Positions 15,821 to 24,015 of a stretch of 40,598 nt of DNA are shown here, one piece after another. Position 1 is the first letter of the stretch; every line of letters starts with the position of its first letter. Below the pieces are notes generated by a model that worked only from the letters and a program-made list of their open reading frames with translations, was not told the DNA's origin and did not search any database. This DNA is from Erysipelotrichaceae bacterium (GTDB lineage Bacteria > Bacillota_I > Bacilli_A > Erysipelotrichales > Erysipelotrichaceae). Made by a program: the position numbers and the translations under genes. The stretch covers positions 1-40,598 of the forward strand of contig CAAEVI010000032.1 of NCBI GenBank assembly GCA_900759455.1, written 5' to 3'.

Positions 15821-17056
15821 CTACTCCACACCCGGCATATCCGGTTCTTCCTTTGCTTTGATGGCACGAACCTTCAGCGGCAGTCCATACAGATGGATGA
15901 AGCCGGCTGAATCGGACTGATCGTAGCAGTCATCCTCATCAAAAGTAGCCATGCCTACAGAATACAGTGAGAACGGAGAAGTGACAGATACCGGCAGGAT
16001 ATTTCCTTTATAAAGCTTCAGCGTCACATCACCCGTAACAGCTTCCTGCGTACTTGTGACAAAAGCGCTCATTGCCTTGCGCAGCGGTGTATACCATTGA
16101 CCGTTGTATACAAGATCCGCAAATTTCATGGCAAGCTGTGCTTTGTAATGCTGTGTTTCCTTATCCAGCGTAATTTCTTCCAGTTTTTCATGAGCTTTGT
16201 ATAAAACCGTACCGCCCGGTGTTTCATATACACCGCGTGATTTCATGCCGACCAGACGGTTCTCCACGACATCCAGGATACCGCAGCCGTTTGCTCCTCC
16301 CAGTTCATTCAGCTTCTCAATGACCTGTACACAGTTCATCTCTACGCCGTCCACTTTGGTAGGAACTCCTTTTTCAAAGTGAATGCTGACTGTTGTCGGT
16401 TCATCCGGTGCCTGCATCGGCGAAACGCCCATTTCCAGGAATCCTGCTTTATCCAATGGCGCTTCATTGGCCGGATCCTCCAGATCCAAGCCTTCATGAG
16501 AAAGATGCCATAAGTTTTTATCTTTTGAATAATTTGTCTCCGCTGTAATCTTCAGCGGGATATTATGTGCCTTGGCATATTCGATTTCTTTCTCTCTGGA
16601 ATCCAGTTCCCAGAAACGCCAAGGTGCGATGATATCGATTTCCGGTGCAAATGCCTGAATGGCAAGTTCAAAACGAACCTGATCGTTTCCTTTACCTGTG
16701 CATCCGTGACAAATCGCATCGGCCCCCTCTTTTTTTGCGATTTCCACAATTCGTTTGGCAATCAATGGACGAGCAAAACTTGTTCCTAACAAATACTGTT
16801 CATAAGCGGCTCCGGCCTGCATGGTCGGAATAATATAATCATTTACGAACTCCTCTGTCAGATCTTCGATATACAGCTTAGAAGCACCTGTCTTCAGCGC
16901 TTTTTCTTCCAGTCCGTCTAATTCGGTCCCCTGTCCGACATTTCCGCTGACTGCAATGACCTCACAATGATAGTTTTCCTTGAGCCATGGAATCAGTACT
17001 GATGTATCCAGACCGCCGGAATAAGCAAGCACGATTTTGTTGTACGTTTTTTTCAT
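15821..17056 (-). CDS. argG: Argininosuccinate synthase
   Basis: ATP-dependent ligation of citrulline and aspartate. The PP-loop AYSGGLDTSV is at residues 11-20. CHGCTGKGNDQVRFE, APWRFWELDSREKEIEYA and SRGVYETPGG are all present. 411 aa, standard length. First gene of the arginine operon; start ATG 17056 has AAGGAGGAGAAAAAC upstream. Expression is set by the T-box leader at 17082-17311. Confidence 0.96.
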   Translation of the reverse strand: MKKTYNKIVLAYSGGLDTSVLIPWLKENYHCEVIAVSGNVGQGTELDGLEEKALKTGASKLYIEDLTEEFVNDYIIPTMQAGAAYEQYLLGTSFARPLIAKRIVEIAKKEGADAICHGCTGKGNDQVRFELAIQAFAPEIDIIAPWRFWELDSREKEIEYAKAHNIPLKITAETNYSKDKNLWHLSHEGLDLEDPANEAPLDKAGFLEMGVSPMQAPDEPTTVSIHFEKGVPTKVDGVEMNCVQVIEKLNELGGANGCGILDVVENRLVGMKSRGVYETPGGTVLYKAHEKLEEITLDKETQHYKAQLAMKFADLVYNGQWYTPLRKAMSAFVTSTQEAVTGDVTLKLYKGNILPVSVTSPFSLYSVGMATFDEDDCYDQSDSAGFIHLYGLPLKVRAIKAKEEPDMPGVE

Positions 17057-17081
17057 GTTTTTCTCCTCCTTGATAATAAAT

Positions 17082-17110
17082 AAAAAAAGTCGTCCTTATC
17101 AAAGGACGAC
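17082..17110 (-). terminator. T-box terminator before argG
   Basis: GTCGTCCTTTGATAAGGACGAC (17089-17110 as minus RNA) is followed by seven T (17082-17088). It is the terminator half of the T-box expression platform. Confidence 0.92.
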
Positions 17111-17311
17111 ATGCGCGGTACCACCTTATTTCCATCCGCTCTCCTATTACGGATGACACCTTGTTCATAACGCGAACCACGTTGACTGCCTCATATACAT
17201 TTCGACATCAAAGCTCCAAGACACGTTTTGGATCTTTCCTCTCAGGCTTGCACCAACCGCCTTTTCTCTGCAGAAGAAGAGGATCCATACTACTTCTCTT
17301 CATTGCCTTGA
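17082..17311 (-). promoter_or_regulatory. T-box riboswitch, specifier CGU (Arg), controlling argG-argF
   Basis: The minus-strand leader contains the conserved antiterminator T-box GGTGGTACCGCG (17114-17125), followed by a terminator. Stem I begins near 17311 with GAAGAGAAGTAGT, and the GGATC/GATCC arms pair. The 3' side reads GATCCAAAACGTGTCTTGGAG. CGT (17223-17225) is 9 nt from the end of the conserved UUGGAG-type segment, where the specifier codon sits in known T-boxes. Uncharged tRNA-Arg should therefore switch the operon on. The specifier assignment is by alignment in my head to known glyQS-type leaders. Confidence 0.88.
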
Positions 17312-17315
17312 AAGC

Positions 17316-17344
17316 ATTATAAAACACATATGCAAATTTTGCAA
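17316..17344 (-). promoter_or_regulatory. Promoter of the arginine operon
   Basis: TTGCAA (17339-17344), 17-bp spacer, TATAAT (17316-17321) on the minus strand, immediately upstream of the T-box leader. The same -35, spacing and -10 recur before the importer T-box. Confidence 0.75.
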
Positions 17345-17454
17345 CACTTTTTGGAAACATTTTCAATACTTTTATGTAAATTTTATCATTTTAATGTAAA
17401 TTCATCATTTCAATTTTTTCCTGCTATTTTTCAGTCATTGTTTTCAGAACTTTC

Positions 17455-17484
17455 TTGCTGTTTTTTTACCGTCAATGCTATAAT
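17455..17484 (+). promoter_or_regulatory. Promoter of the D,D-carboxypeptidase gene
   Basis: TTGCTG (17455-17460), 18-bp spacer, TATAAT (17479-17484) with an extended TGC in front of the -10. It lies 40 bp ahead of the gene's ATG. Confidence 0.6.
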
Positions 17485-17523
17485 TGTAAGCATTGTTTAT
17501 GGTTAAAAACAGGGGGAGGAGTT

Positions 17524-18723
17524 ATGCTGAAATTTACTGAAATCAAAATAAATAAAAAAATCACCGTATTCAGTGTCATCATGATCACTGCGCTTATCTG
17601 TACCGCTGCCGTTTGTCTGAATTTGAATACGATCCGGCTGGCATTTAAAGGGTATGATGCAGCGGAACGCGGCATCTTACTGCAGTATTGCAGTGATGAA
17701 ATTGACGAATATCTCTCTTATGACAAGATCATCGATATATCGCAATGGGACCAATTCGACAACAAGCATCATTATCTTGACTACGAACTGTTGAAAAACA
17801 AATATGAAGACAGGGAAGATGTCATTGCCTTTACCGATCATGTATATGACAGTTATTATCAAACCCTGACTGACAGCGGCTATTCGCTTTCTTCCATACG
17901 AAAGATCATGCAGACTGCCTCCCTAGATGATTTCAGCGTTTTGGAAAACAATCATTATACCTGGGAGGATATTGCTCCTTATATGAAAGTGAACGGCGCA
18001 GTCATACAGGATATTCCCGCTTACATCGAAAGCAAACTGGATCCAGAAGATGCAGTCATGCAGATTTCCTACAAAAGCATCGATTCATCTAAGGCAGGGA
18101 CATCGGATCGAAAATATGCAATCCTTGAACCGGATGCTTTGGATGTTCTCGTAAAAAACGGCTTTTACCTCCCTGCTTCTTACGAACCCGATGACCTGTG
18201 TAAAATAAGCATTCCTGTTTCCTCAGAGGATGAAACGTACCTTCTTTGCAAAGAAGCCGCCGATGCTTTGCAGCAGATGTATGAAGACGCCAAAAAAGAA
18301 GGACTGGAAATTGCCGTTGTCAGCGCCTATCGTTCCTATGAAGACCAGAAAGAAATTTACGACTATTATTTTTCGAAATATGATGAGCTCACTGCTTCCC
18401 GTCTTGTTTCCATCCCCGGCTGCAGCGAGCACCAGCTCGGTCTGAGCGTTGACCTGACAAGCAAGGACATTATCGGGGATGAAGACAGTTTCTTTGTCGA
18501 TACCCCTGAATATCGATGGGTCATCAAACACGCTCACGAATACGGCTTTATCCTTCGTTATCCCGATGACAAGACAAGCATTACAGGAACAACGAATGAA
18601 CCGTGGCACTTCCGCTATGTCGGCACGGAACTGGCGGAAGTATTATATAAAGAAAATCTAACCCTGGAAGAATATACGCTGGAAAACGGATTCAGTTACC
18701 CATTGTCCGTGATTTCTTCCTGA
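17524..18723 (+). CDS. M15B (VanY-like) D-alanyl-D-alanine carboxypeptidase, membrane-anchored
   Basis: 399 aa. An N-terminal transmembrane/signal anchor (about residues 14-35) is followed by an extracellular region of about 200 residues that I do not recognise. The C-terminal M15B zinc peptidase domain starts near residue 215. SAYRSYEDQKEIYDYY is near 266. The zinc/catalytic SEHQLGLSVDL is near 301, and EPWHFRYVG near 359. These contain the His/Asp/His ligands and Glu of the family. It would trim D-Ala from peptidoglycan stem peptides outside the cell. No vancomycin-resistance genes are nearby, so housekeeping wall trimming is more likely. Start ATG 17524 follows GGGGGAGGAG. The frame upstream to 17455 runs through the promoter. 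Confidence 0.88.
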   Translation: MLKFTEIKINKKITVFSVIMITALICTAAVCLNLNTIRLAFKGYDAAERGILLQYCSDEIDEYLSYDKIIDISQWDQFDNKHHYLDYELLKNKYEDREDVIAFTDHVYDSYYQTLTDSGYSLSSIRKIMQTASLDDFSVLENNHYTWEDIAPYMKVNGAVIQDIPAYIESKLDPEDAVMQISYKSIDSSKAGTSDRKYAILEPDALDVLVKNGFYLPASYEPDDLCKISIPVSSEDETYLLCKEAADALQQMYEDAKKEGLEIAVVSAYRSYEDQKEIYDYYFSKYDELTASRLVSIPGCSEHQLGLSVDLTSKDIIGDEDSFFVDTPEYRWVIKHAHEYGFILRYPDDKTSITGTTNEPWHFRYVGTELAEVLYKENLTLEEYTLENGFSYPLSVISS

Positions 18724-18727
18724 CAAG

Positions 18728-18763
18728 CAAAAAAGGAATGTTCATGATGACATTCCTTTTTTT
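18728..18763. terminator. Terminator between the carboxypeptidase gene and the convergent importer operon
   Basis: AAAAAGGAATGT and ACATTCCTTTTTTT form a hairpin with A- and T-rich sides, so it may work in both directions. Confidence 0.85.
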
Positions 18764-18777
18764 ACGATATCCCCTGA

Positions 18778-19542
18778 TTATTTAAACCACTTATCGATCA
18801 GATCCTGCAATTCTCCGCTTTCCTTCATCGCAAGGATCTCTTTGTCAAATTCAGCTTTCAGCTCAGAACCTTTCTGGAATGCGATCGCATTTCCGGCAGA
18901 GTCTTCCCCGACACCCAGCGGGAATGAAGTCAGTTCATCGTAAGCTGTTGTGTAATTATCCGCCATCGACTGTTCACAAACCATGAAGTCAATTTTACCA
19001 TTCAGAATTTCCTGAACGATATCCGCATATTCTTTACGCGTATCTACAGTCAGATCATATTCGTCCATGATGCTTTCCACAGTTTCCTGCTGGATCGTAC
19101 CGTTCTGTACACCGGCCTTCAAGCCTTTCAGATCATCGATGCTCTTAAGATTATCTTCTTTCAGACATACGACCGTATTTACTGTTTCAGCGCTGTCCTG
19201 ATAATAAATTTCCGAAAAATCCATTACTTCTTTACGAGTCGGTGTTGGAGAAAGTCCGGCAATCGCAAAGTCTGCCTTTCCCTGCTGTACAGCAAGCAAA
19301 GCGGCATCAAATTCAAGGTTCTGCCATTCCAGCGTATAACCCAGCTTGTCTGCCAATGCATTTGCCAGATCAATGTCAAATCCTTCCAGCTCGTCATTTT
19401 CATTCATCATTTCATAAGGTTCATAAGGCGCAACAGTAACGACCTTCAATACCTTGCTTCCATCATCTGCGGCACCATTTGATCCGCCGCATCCAGCCAG
19501 CATCAGCATGGCTGCCCCTAAAACAGTTATCATTTTTTTCAT
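18778..19542 (-). CDS. Amino-acid ABC transporter substrate-binding lipoprotein (predicted arginine)
   Basis: 254 aa with a lipoprotein signal peptide (MKKMITVLGAAMLMLAGC, lipobox LAGC). It is followed by an SBP_bac_3 domain with APYEPYEMMNENDELEGFDIDLANALADKLG, ADFAIAGLSPTPTRKEVMDFS and a C-terminal ELQDLIDKWFK. Family 3 binding proteins capture polar amino acids outside the membrane. Third gene of the importer operon, 24 bp after the ATPase. The Arg T-box upstream of the operon points to arginine, possibly with other basic amino acids. Start ATG 19542 has AAGGAGGAG upstream. Confidence 0.92.
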   Translation of the reverse strand: MKKMITVLGAAMLMLAGCGGSNGAADDGSKVLKVVTVAPYEPYEMMNENDELEGFDIDLANALADKLGYTLEWQNLEFDAALLAVQQGKADFAIAGLSPTPTRKEVMDFSEIYYQDSAETVNTVVCLKEDNLKSIDDLKGLKAGVQNGTIQQETVESIMDEYDLTVDTRKEYADIVQEILNGKIDFMVCEQSMADNYTTAYDELTSFPLGVGEDSAGNAIAFQKGSELKAEFDKEILAMKESGELQDLIDKWFK

Positions 19543-19566
19543 TTTCTTCTCCTCCTTAAACTGTTT

Positions 19567-20292
19567 CTATAACATATTCGCTACAAACTGTCTTGCGCGT
19601 TCTGTTTTTGCATGTGTGAAGAATTCTTCCGGTTTGCTGCATTCCGTGATTTGTCCCTGATCCATATATAAGATATAATCAGCAACTTCCTTGGCAAAGT
19701 TCATCTCATGAGTAACGACGATCATCGTTAATCCCGTATGAGACAGACGCTGCAATACCTTCAAAACCTCTGTCGTCATTTCCGGATCCAGTGCACTGGT
19801 CGGTTCATCGCAAAGCAGCACTTCCGGTTCCATGGCAAGCGCACGGGCAATCGCTACACGCTGCTTTTCACCACCGGAAAGCTGATGCGGATAAGAATCA
19901 ACACGATGCCCCATTCCGACATCATTCAACAACTGAACGGCTTTTTTATCGGCCTCATCCTGTTTCATCTTTTTGACTTTAATTAATGCATAAGCCACAT
20001 TTTTTCTTGCGGTCATATGTTCGAATAAATTGAAGTTCTGGAATACCATTCCCATTTTCTCGCGTACCTTCGCCAGATTTGTCTTAGGATCGTTCACTAC
20101 AACATCATCCATGATGACCTTGCCTGCCGTCGGTTCTTCCAGCATATTCAGGCATCGGATAAACGTCGATTTGCCGCCTCCGCTGGAACCGATGATCGCA
20201 TATGTCTTTCCGTCTTCAAAAGTAAAGTTGATATCTTTTAGTACTTTGATGTCTTCACTGTAGTTTTTATACAAATGCTCTACTTTAATCAT
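19567..20292 (-). CDS. Amino-acid ABC transporter ATP-binding protein
   Basis: 241 aa. Walker A GSSGGGKST, the Q-loop in MVFQNFNLFEH, signature LSGGEKQRVAIARAL, Walker B EVLLCDEPTSALD and the switch VVTHEMNFA are all intact. It belongs to the GlnQ/HisP-type polar amino acid family and energises uptake with the neighbouring permease and binding protein. ATG 20292 is preferred because AAGGAG lies 8 nt upstream. TTG 20298 would add two residues. It overlaps the permease gene by 8 bp. Confidence 0.95.
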   Translation of the reverse strand: MIKVEHLYKNYSEDIKVLKDINFTFEDGKTYAIIGSSGGGKSTFIRCLNMLEEPTAGKVIMDDVVVNDPKTNLAKVREKMGMVFQNFNLFEHMTARKNVAYALIKVKKMKQDEADKKAVQLLNDVGMGHRVDSYPHQLSGGEKQRVAIARALAMEPEVLLCDEPTSALDPEMTTEVLKVLQRLSHTGLTMIVVTHEMNFAKEVADYILYMDQGQITECSKPEEFFTHAKTERARQFVANML

Positions 20293-20935
20293 ATGCAAGT
20301 CTCCTTTCCAAACGGCTTCCGATAAAGCTCAGAATCTTATTCAGCACGATATAGGCAATACCGATGACCAGCAGCGGCTCCATCGGAGAGTATGTCTTGG
20401 CAACAACGAAACTGTAACGCTTCATCATATCGCTGATACCGATCACGCTGACAACGGATGTCTCTTTCGTCAATGTGATGAATTCATTGAAGATTGCCGG
20501 CAGAACACTGCGGATCGCCTGCGGTAAGATGATATCCTTGATGATATCTTTATAGGAAACACCCAATGCCTTTGCCGCCTCGATCTGACCTTTGTCAATG
20601 CCCTCGATGCCGGCACGGATAATTTCCGAAAGATAAGCACCGGAATTCAAGCCAAAGGTCAGCACTGCCGTAGGATACGCTTCTGTCGAAATACCAAACA
20701 GCGCCGGCAGACCGTAATAGAACAGATACAACTGAAAGAATACCGGGGTTCCTCGGAAAAAATCAATATACGCGCTGATCAGCCAGCCGATTCCTTTTTT
20801 CTTTTTCAGAAAAGCACAAACCGTACCAGTCACAACACCGATCAGTGCACAGACCAGTGACAACACAATAATAACTTTCAGACCCTCCAAAATATAGGGA
20901 GTCCATTCCAACATCCTATCCAGACTAAAATGCAT
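20285..20935 (-). CDS. Amino-acid ABC transporter permease
   Basis: 216 aa with about five hydrophobic segments. It carries the cytoplasmic EAA loop EAAKALGVSYKDIIKDIILPQAIR and the HisM/GlnP-type start (DRMLEWTPYILEGLKVIIVLS). A single permease gene suggests a homodimeric channel. The start is ATG 20935 with AAGGAGG 8 nt upstream. The extension to 20968 reads into the T-box terminator. First gene of the T-box-controlled importer operon. Confidence 0.94.
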   Translation of the reverse strand: MHFSLDRMLEWTPYILEGLKVIIVLSLVCALIGVVTGTVCAFLKKKKGIGWLISAYIDFFRGTPVFFQLYLFYYGLPALFGISTEAYPTAVLTFGLNSGAYLSEIIRAGIEGIDKGQIEAAKALGVSYKDIIKDIILPQAIRSVLPAIFNEFITLTKETSVVSVIGISDMMKRYSFVVAKTYSPMEPLLVIGIAYIVLNKILSFIGSRLERRLAYD

Positions 20936-20950
20936 GTCAATCCTCCTTAT

Positions 20951-20982
20951 AAAAAAACGTCCCTTCACTGCAGAAAGGACGT
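20951..20982 (-). terminator. T-box terminator before the amino-acid importer operon
   Basis: ACGTCCTTTC pairs with GAAGGGACGT (20957-20982 on the minus strand) and is followed by seven T (20951-20957). Confidence 0.92.
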
Positions 20983-21185
20983 AAACTACGCGGTACCACC
21001 TTTATTCTGATACAAACAAATGTATCAACACTCTTCCCTGTTAACGTCAGGCTCACGGAACAGCCTCTTTCGCATTCGACTGTTCAGCTCCCAGGCACGT
21101 TCACCTTTACTTGTTCTGTCTGTTCTCACCGGCCACAGACTCTCTTCAAGAACGTTTTCAAGATTACTACTCCTGTTCATTGCTG
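20951..21185 (-). promoter_or_regulatory. T-box riboswitch, specifier CGU (Arg), controlling the importer operon
   Basis: T-box AAAGGTGGTACCGCG (20989-21003) precedes the terminator. Stem I starts near 21185 with GGAGTAGTAATC. Its 3' side reads GGTGAACGTGCCTGGGAG, with CGT (21097-21099) 9 nt from the end of the conserved UGGGAG-type segment, exactly as in the argG leader. The transporter is thus expected to be induced by uncharged tRNA-Arg. Confidence 0.88.
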
Positions 21186-21204
21186 TTTAGTTATGGTGCT
21201 TCTA

Positions 21205-21233
21205 ATTATAACGAACATTTTTGTTCTTTGCAA
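21205..21233 (-). promoter_or_regulatory. Promoter of the importer operon
   Basis: TTGCAA (21228-21233), 17-bp spacer, TATAAT (21205-21210). The -35, spacing and -10 are identical to those of the arginine operon promoter. The spacer holds a GAACA/TGTTC inverted repeat. Confidence 0.75.
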
Positions 21234-21270
21234 CATGTTTCCGAAAATTTTTAGATCATTTTCATTTGTT

Positions 21271-21994
21271 TCAATACAGTCTGGTAAATCGCTCGTAGTA
21301 TTCATCATTACGGTTAATTTTTGTATCCGCATTCAGGCTTTCAAAAACCGGAACCTCGACACCTTTCGCCAGCAGATCCTGTGCACACAGTACGCTGAGC
21401 GTCTGAACGATAAACGCGTTGGCAATCGATGAGGTCGGCATCATTTTGGTTTCGATTCCCTCAACATCCAGACACGCATCCCCCGTAACACCGCAGTTAT
21501 CGATCACAACATTTGCCAGTTCCATCAGCTTCTTTTTGCAGTGCGCTCTCGATACCGTACTGCTTGAATGAGTAACACTGGTAATGGCAATAACTTTTGC
21601 GCCATGTTCCTTGGCGTAAAGCGCCAGTTCTACCGGATATTCATTGCGGCCTGAATTGCTGGCGATCAAAACGACATCCCCTTCACTGATCCGATACAGT
21701 TTTCCCAGAATATCCGCATAGCCGCTCAGATTTTCGATATAAGAGCTTTTTGTCGGATGTTCCGTCAGTGTCAGCTCACTTGTCAAAATCGGTATGATGA
21801 ATGCCAGACCGCCCGCTCTGCCGTAAAATTCCTCAGCAACGGTATGAGAATGACCGCTTCCGCTGACAAAAAAATGATGACCGGACGCATAGGCATCTGC
21901 AATCAGCACAGCTGCCTTCTGCAGCGCATCCTCCTGAGTTTCCTCAATTTTTTTTTACAATCTCGATGCCTTTGGCAAAGATTTCATGATACAT
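21271..21994 (-). pseudogene. SIS-domain protein (UPF0309-like), interrupted by a frameshift at an A9 tract
   Basis: A good start (ATG 21994, GGGAGG upstream) reads MYHEIFAKGIEIVKK, then meets TGA directly after nine A (plus-strand T tract 21948-21956). With eight A the frame continues as IEETQEDALQKAAVLIADAYASGHH into the long downstream frame, giving about 240 aa. The protein has a SIS sugar-phosphate-binding fold: FVSGSGHSHTVAEEFYGRAGG, LIASNSGRNEYPVELALYAK, VIAITSVTHSS. Related UPF0309 proteins have this same N-terminus and length, so the two parts are one gene. It could be a true mutation, a sequencing error in a homopolymer, or a gene read by transcriptional slippage. Function of the family is not defined; sugar-phosphate binding is inferred. 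It stands alone between the importer and PPi-PFK. Confidence 0.85.
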
Positions 21995-22195
21995 TTTCGA
22001 ATGCCTCCCTATTCTGTTTTCTTTCATGCTGTTTCCATTATCTCACAAAAGAAACAAAAACAGAAGATGTCCTTTCGCCGCAGTTTGTTTCCTATAATAT
22101 ATATCTGTCATTCTTAAAAGAAAAGAGAACAGACAGACTTTTCTTTTTCTATCAGGAACCCTGCTAAATTCACGTAAATATGACACGAATAAGAG

Positions 22196-22224
22196 TTTAC
22201 TTTTCTACTGAAATATCTTAAAAT
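22196..22224 (+). promoter_or_regulatory. Possible promoter of the PPi-PFK gene
   Basis: TTTACT (22196-22201), 17-bp spacer, TAAAAT (22219-22224). A second -10-like TATACT lies nearer the gene. The 277-bp gap between the SIS gene and PFK holds no other feature that I can support. Confidence 0.4.
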
Positions 22225-22271
22225 TTAAGCGTATGTATATATAAGGTATATACTAGAGAAGGAGACTTGTT

Positions 22272-23930
22272 ATGAAAATTTCATCACTACAGAAAGCTAG
22301 ATATGAGTATTCTCCAAAGCTTCCGGGAATGCTGAGAAACGGCATTGCGGACATTTGCGTCAATGAAGGGGAAGAAACTCAGAGCGTAGCCGATCAGGAA
22401 AAAATCAAACAGCTGTTCCCGAATACTTACGGTAAGAAGGAAATCACTTTCCAGAAGGGACAGAACACTTCACCTGCCAAGAAACAGGTCGTTGGTGTTA
22501 TTCTTTCAGGCGGTCAGGCGCCAGGCGGACACAACGTTATCTGCGGTTTATATGATGCATTAAAAGCTACAAACAAAGAAAACGTACTTTATGGTTTCAA
22601 AAACGGACCGATCGGTCTGATCAACGATGATTACATCGAATTCGATGATGCTTACATCAACGAATACAGAAACACTGGCGGTTTCGATATCATCGGTTCA
22701 GGAAGAACAAAACTGGAAACAAACGAACAGTTTGCCATCGTTGCGGAAGTCTGCAAAAAACACGGCATTACAGCTATCGTTATCATCGGTGGAGATGATT
22801 CCAATACAAACGCTGCCGTTCTTGCAGAATACTTTGCTGCACACAACACTGGCGTACAGGTCATCGGATGCCCTAAGACAATCGACGGCGACCTGAAGAA
22901 CGAAGATATCGAATGCTCTTTCGGTTTCGATACTGCAACAAAGACTTACAGCGAGATCATCGGTAACATCGAACGTGATGCCAACTCTGCTAAGAAATAC
23001 TGGCATTTCATCAAAGTAATGGGACGTTCTGCTTCTCACGTTGCTTTGGAATGCGCATTGGAGACACAGCCAAACATCTGTCTGATTTCTGAAGAAGTTG
23101 CTGCCAAGAAAATGTCTCTGTCACAGATTGCTGACTACATTGCCGACTCTGTAGAAAAACGTGCTGCAAAAGGCATGAATTTCGGTGTGGCAATCATTCC
23201 GGAAGGTGTCGTTGAATTCGTTCCGGAATTCTCTGTTCTGATCCAGGAAATCAACGAACTGCTGGCTGGAAGCAAAGCAGATGCATTCAACGCTCTGGCT
23301 ACTTGGGAAGAAAAATATGACTTTATCAAAAACGGTCTGACAAAAGAATCTATGGAAGTATTCGCTATTCTTCCTCAGAGCATTCAGCAGCAGCTGTTCT
23401 TAGAAAGAGACCCTCACGGAAACGTACAGGTTTCCCTGATCGAATCTGAAAAACTGTTCTCAGCTCTTGTAAAAGACAAACTGGAAGCAAGAAAAGCTGC
23501 AGGAACATACAACGGAAAATTCAGTCCTCTGCATCACTTCTTAGGTTACGAAGGAAGATGTGCATTCCCTTCTAACTTCGATTCAGATTACTGCTATTCT
23601 CTGGGATACAACGCATTCATGCTGATTCAGTACGGATACAACGGATATCTGTCAAAGATCTCCAACCTGTCTAAACCGGCAAGCGAATGGGTTGCCGGCG
23701 GTATGCCGATCACTAAGATGATGAACATCGAAAGACGTCACGGCGAAGACAAACCGGTAATCAAAAAAGCTCTGGTTGAACTGGATGGCAAACCATTCAA
23801 GTTCTTCGAAGCTCACCGTGAAGAATGGGCTGAAAATACTTGCTTCGTTTATCCGGGCGCAATTCAGTACTACGGACCTGAAGAAGTCTGCGACATCACT
23901 ACAAAAACACTTGCACTCGAGCAGGAATAA
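22272..23930 (+). CDS. pfp: Diphosphate--fructose-6-phosphate 1-phosphotransferase
   Basis: 552-aa cytoplasmic enzyme that phosphorylates fructose-6-phosphate reversibly with pyrophosphate instead of ATP. Motifs are GVILSGGQAPGGHN (75-88), GGDDSNTNAA (173-182) and PKTIDGDLKN (201-210). The Asp-Asp in GGDDS and the PKTIDGD lysine are the marks of PPi dependence. The length fits the long (PfpB-like) class. Start ATG 22272 has GAAGGAG upstream. Codon choice looks more biased (AAC, GAA, CTG, TCT) than in the neighbours, which fits high expression. Monocistronic, ended by hairpins after the gene. Confidence 0.95.
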   Translation: MKISSLQKARYEYSPKLPGMLRNGIADICVNEGEETQSVADQEKIKQLFPNTYGKKEITFQKGQNTSPAKKQVVGVILSGGQAPGGHNVICGLYDALKATNKENVLYGFKNGPIGLINDDYIEFDDAYINEYRNTGGFDIIGSGRTKLETNEQFAIVAEVCKKHGITAIVIIGGDDSNTNAAVLAEYFAAHNTGVQVIGCPKTIDGDLKNEDIECSFGFDTATKTYSEIIGNIERDANSAKKYWHFIKVMGRSASHVALECALETQPNICLISEEVAAKKMSLSQIADYIADSVEKRAAKGMNFGVAIIPEGVVEFVPEFSVLIQEINELLAGSKADAFNALATWEEKYDFIKNGLTKESMEVFAILPQSIQQQLFLERDPHGNVQVSLIESEKLFSALVKDKLEARKAAGTYNGKFSPLHHFLGYEGRCAFPSNFDSDYCYSLGYNAFMLIQYGYNGYLSKISNLSKPASEWVAGGMPITKMMNIERRHGEDKPVIKKALVELDGKPFKFFEAHREEWAENTCFVYPGAIQYYGPEEVCDITTKTLALEQE

Positions 23931-23940
23931 TACAGTAAAC

Positions 23941-24015
23941 GGGCAGGGCGACCTGCCCTTTCTATAACAAAAAGAAACCGAAACAATGAAGCTTTCTCAT
24001 CGTTTCGGTTTCTTT
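23941..24015. terminator. Double terminator between PPi-PFK and the convergent HAD gene
   Basis: A GC-rich hairpin GGGCAGG/CCTGCCC (23941-23958) is followed by a longer inverted repeat AAAAAGAAACCGAAAC (23969-23984) / GTTTCGGTTTCTTT (24002-24015). The second has suitable flanks on both strands and closely abuts the HAD stop codon, so it probably also ends the ula-type operon. Confidence 0.85.

Noticed and set aside
16962..17180. 72-aa minus ORF across the argG leader
   Set aside because: It lies on the T-box, terminator and start of argG; the RNA element explains the sequence.
17524..18723. Vancomycin-resistance role for the VanY-like carboxypeptidase
   Set aside because: No vanH/A/X/S/R-type genes nearby. 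An M15B enzyme alone is common in Bacillota as a wall-trimming enzyme.
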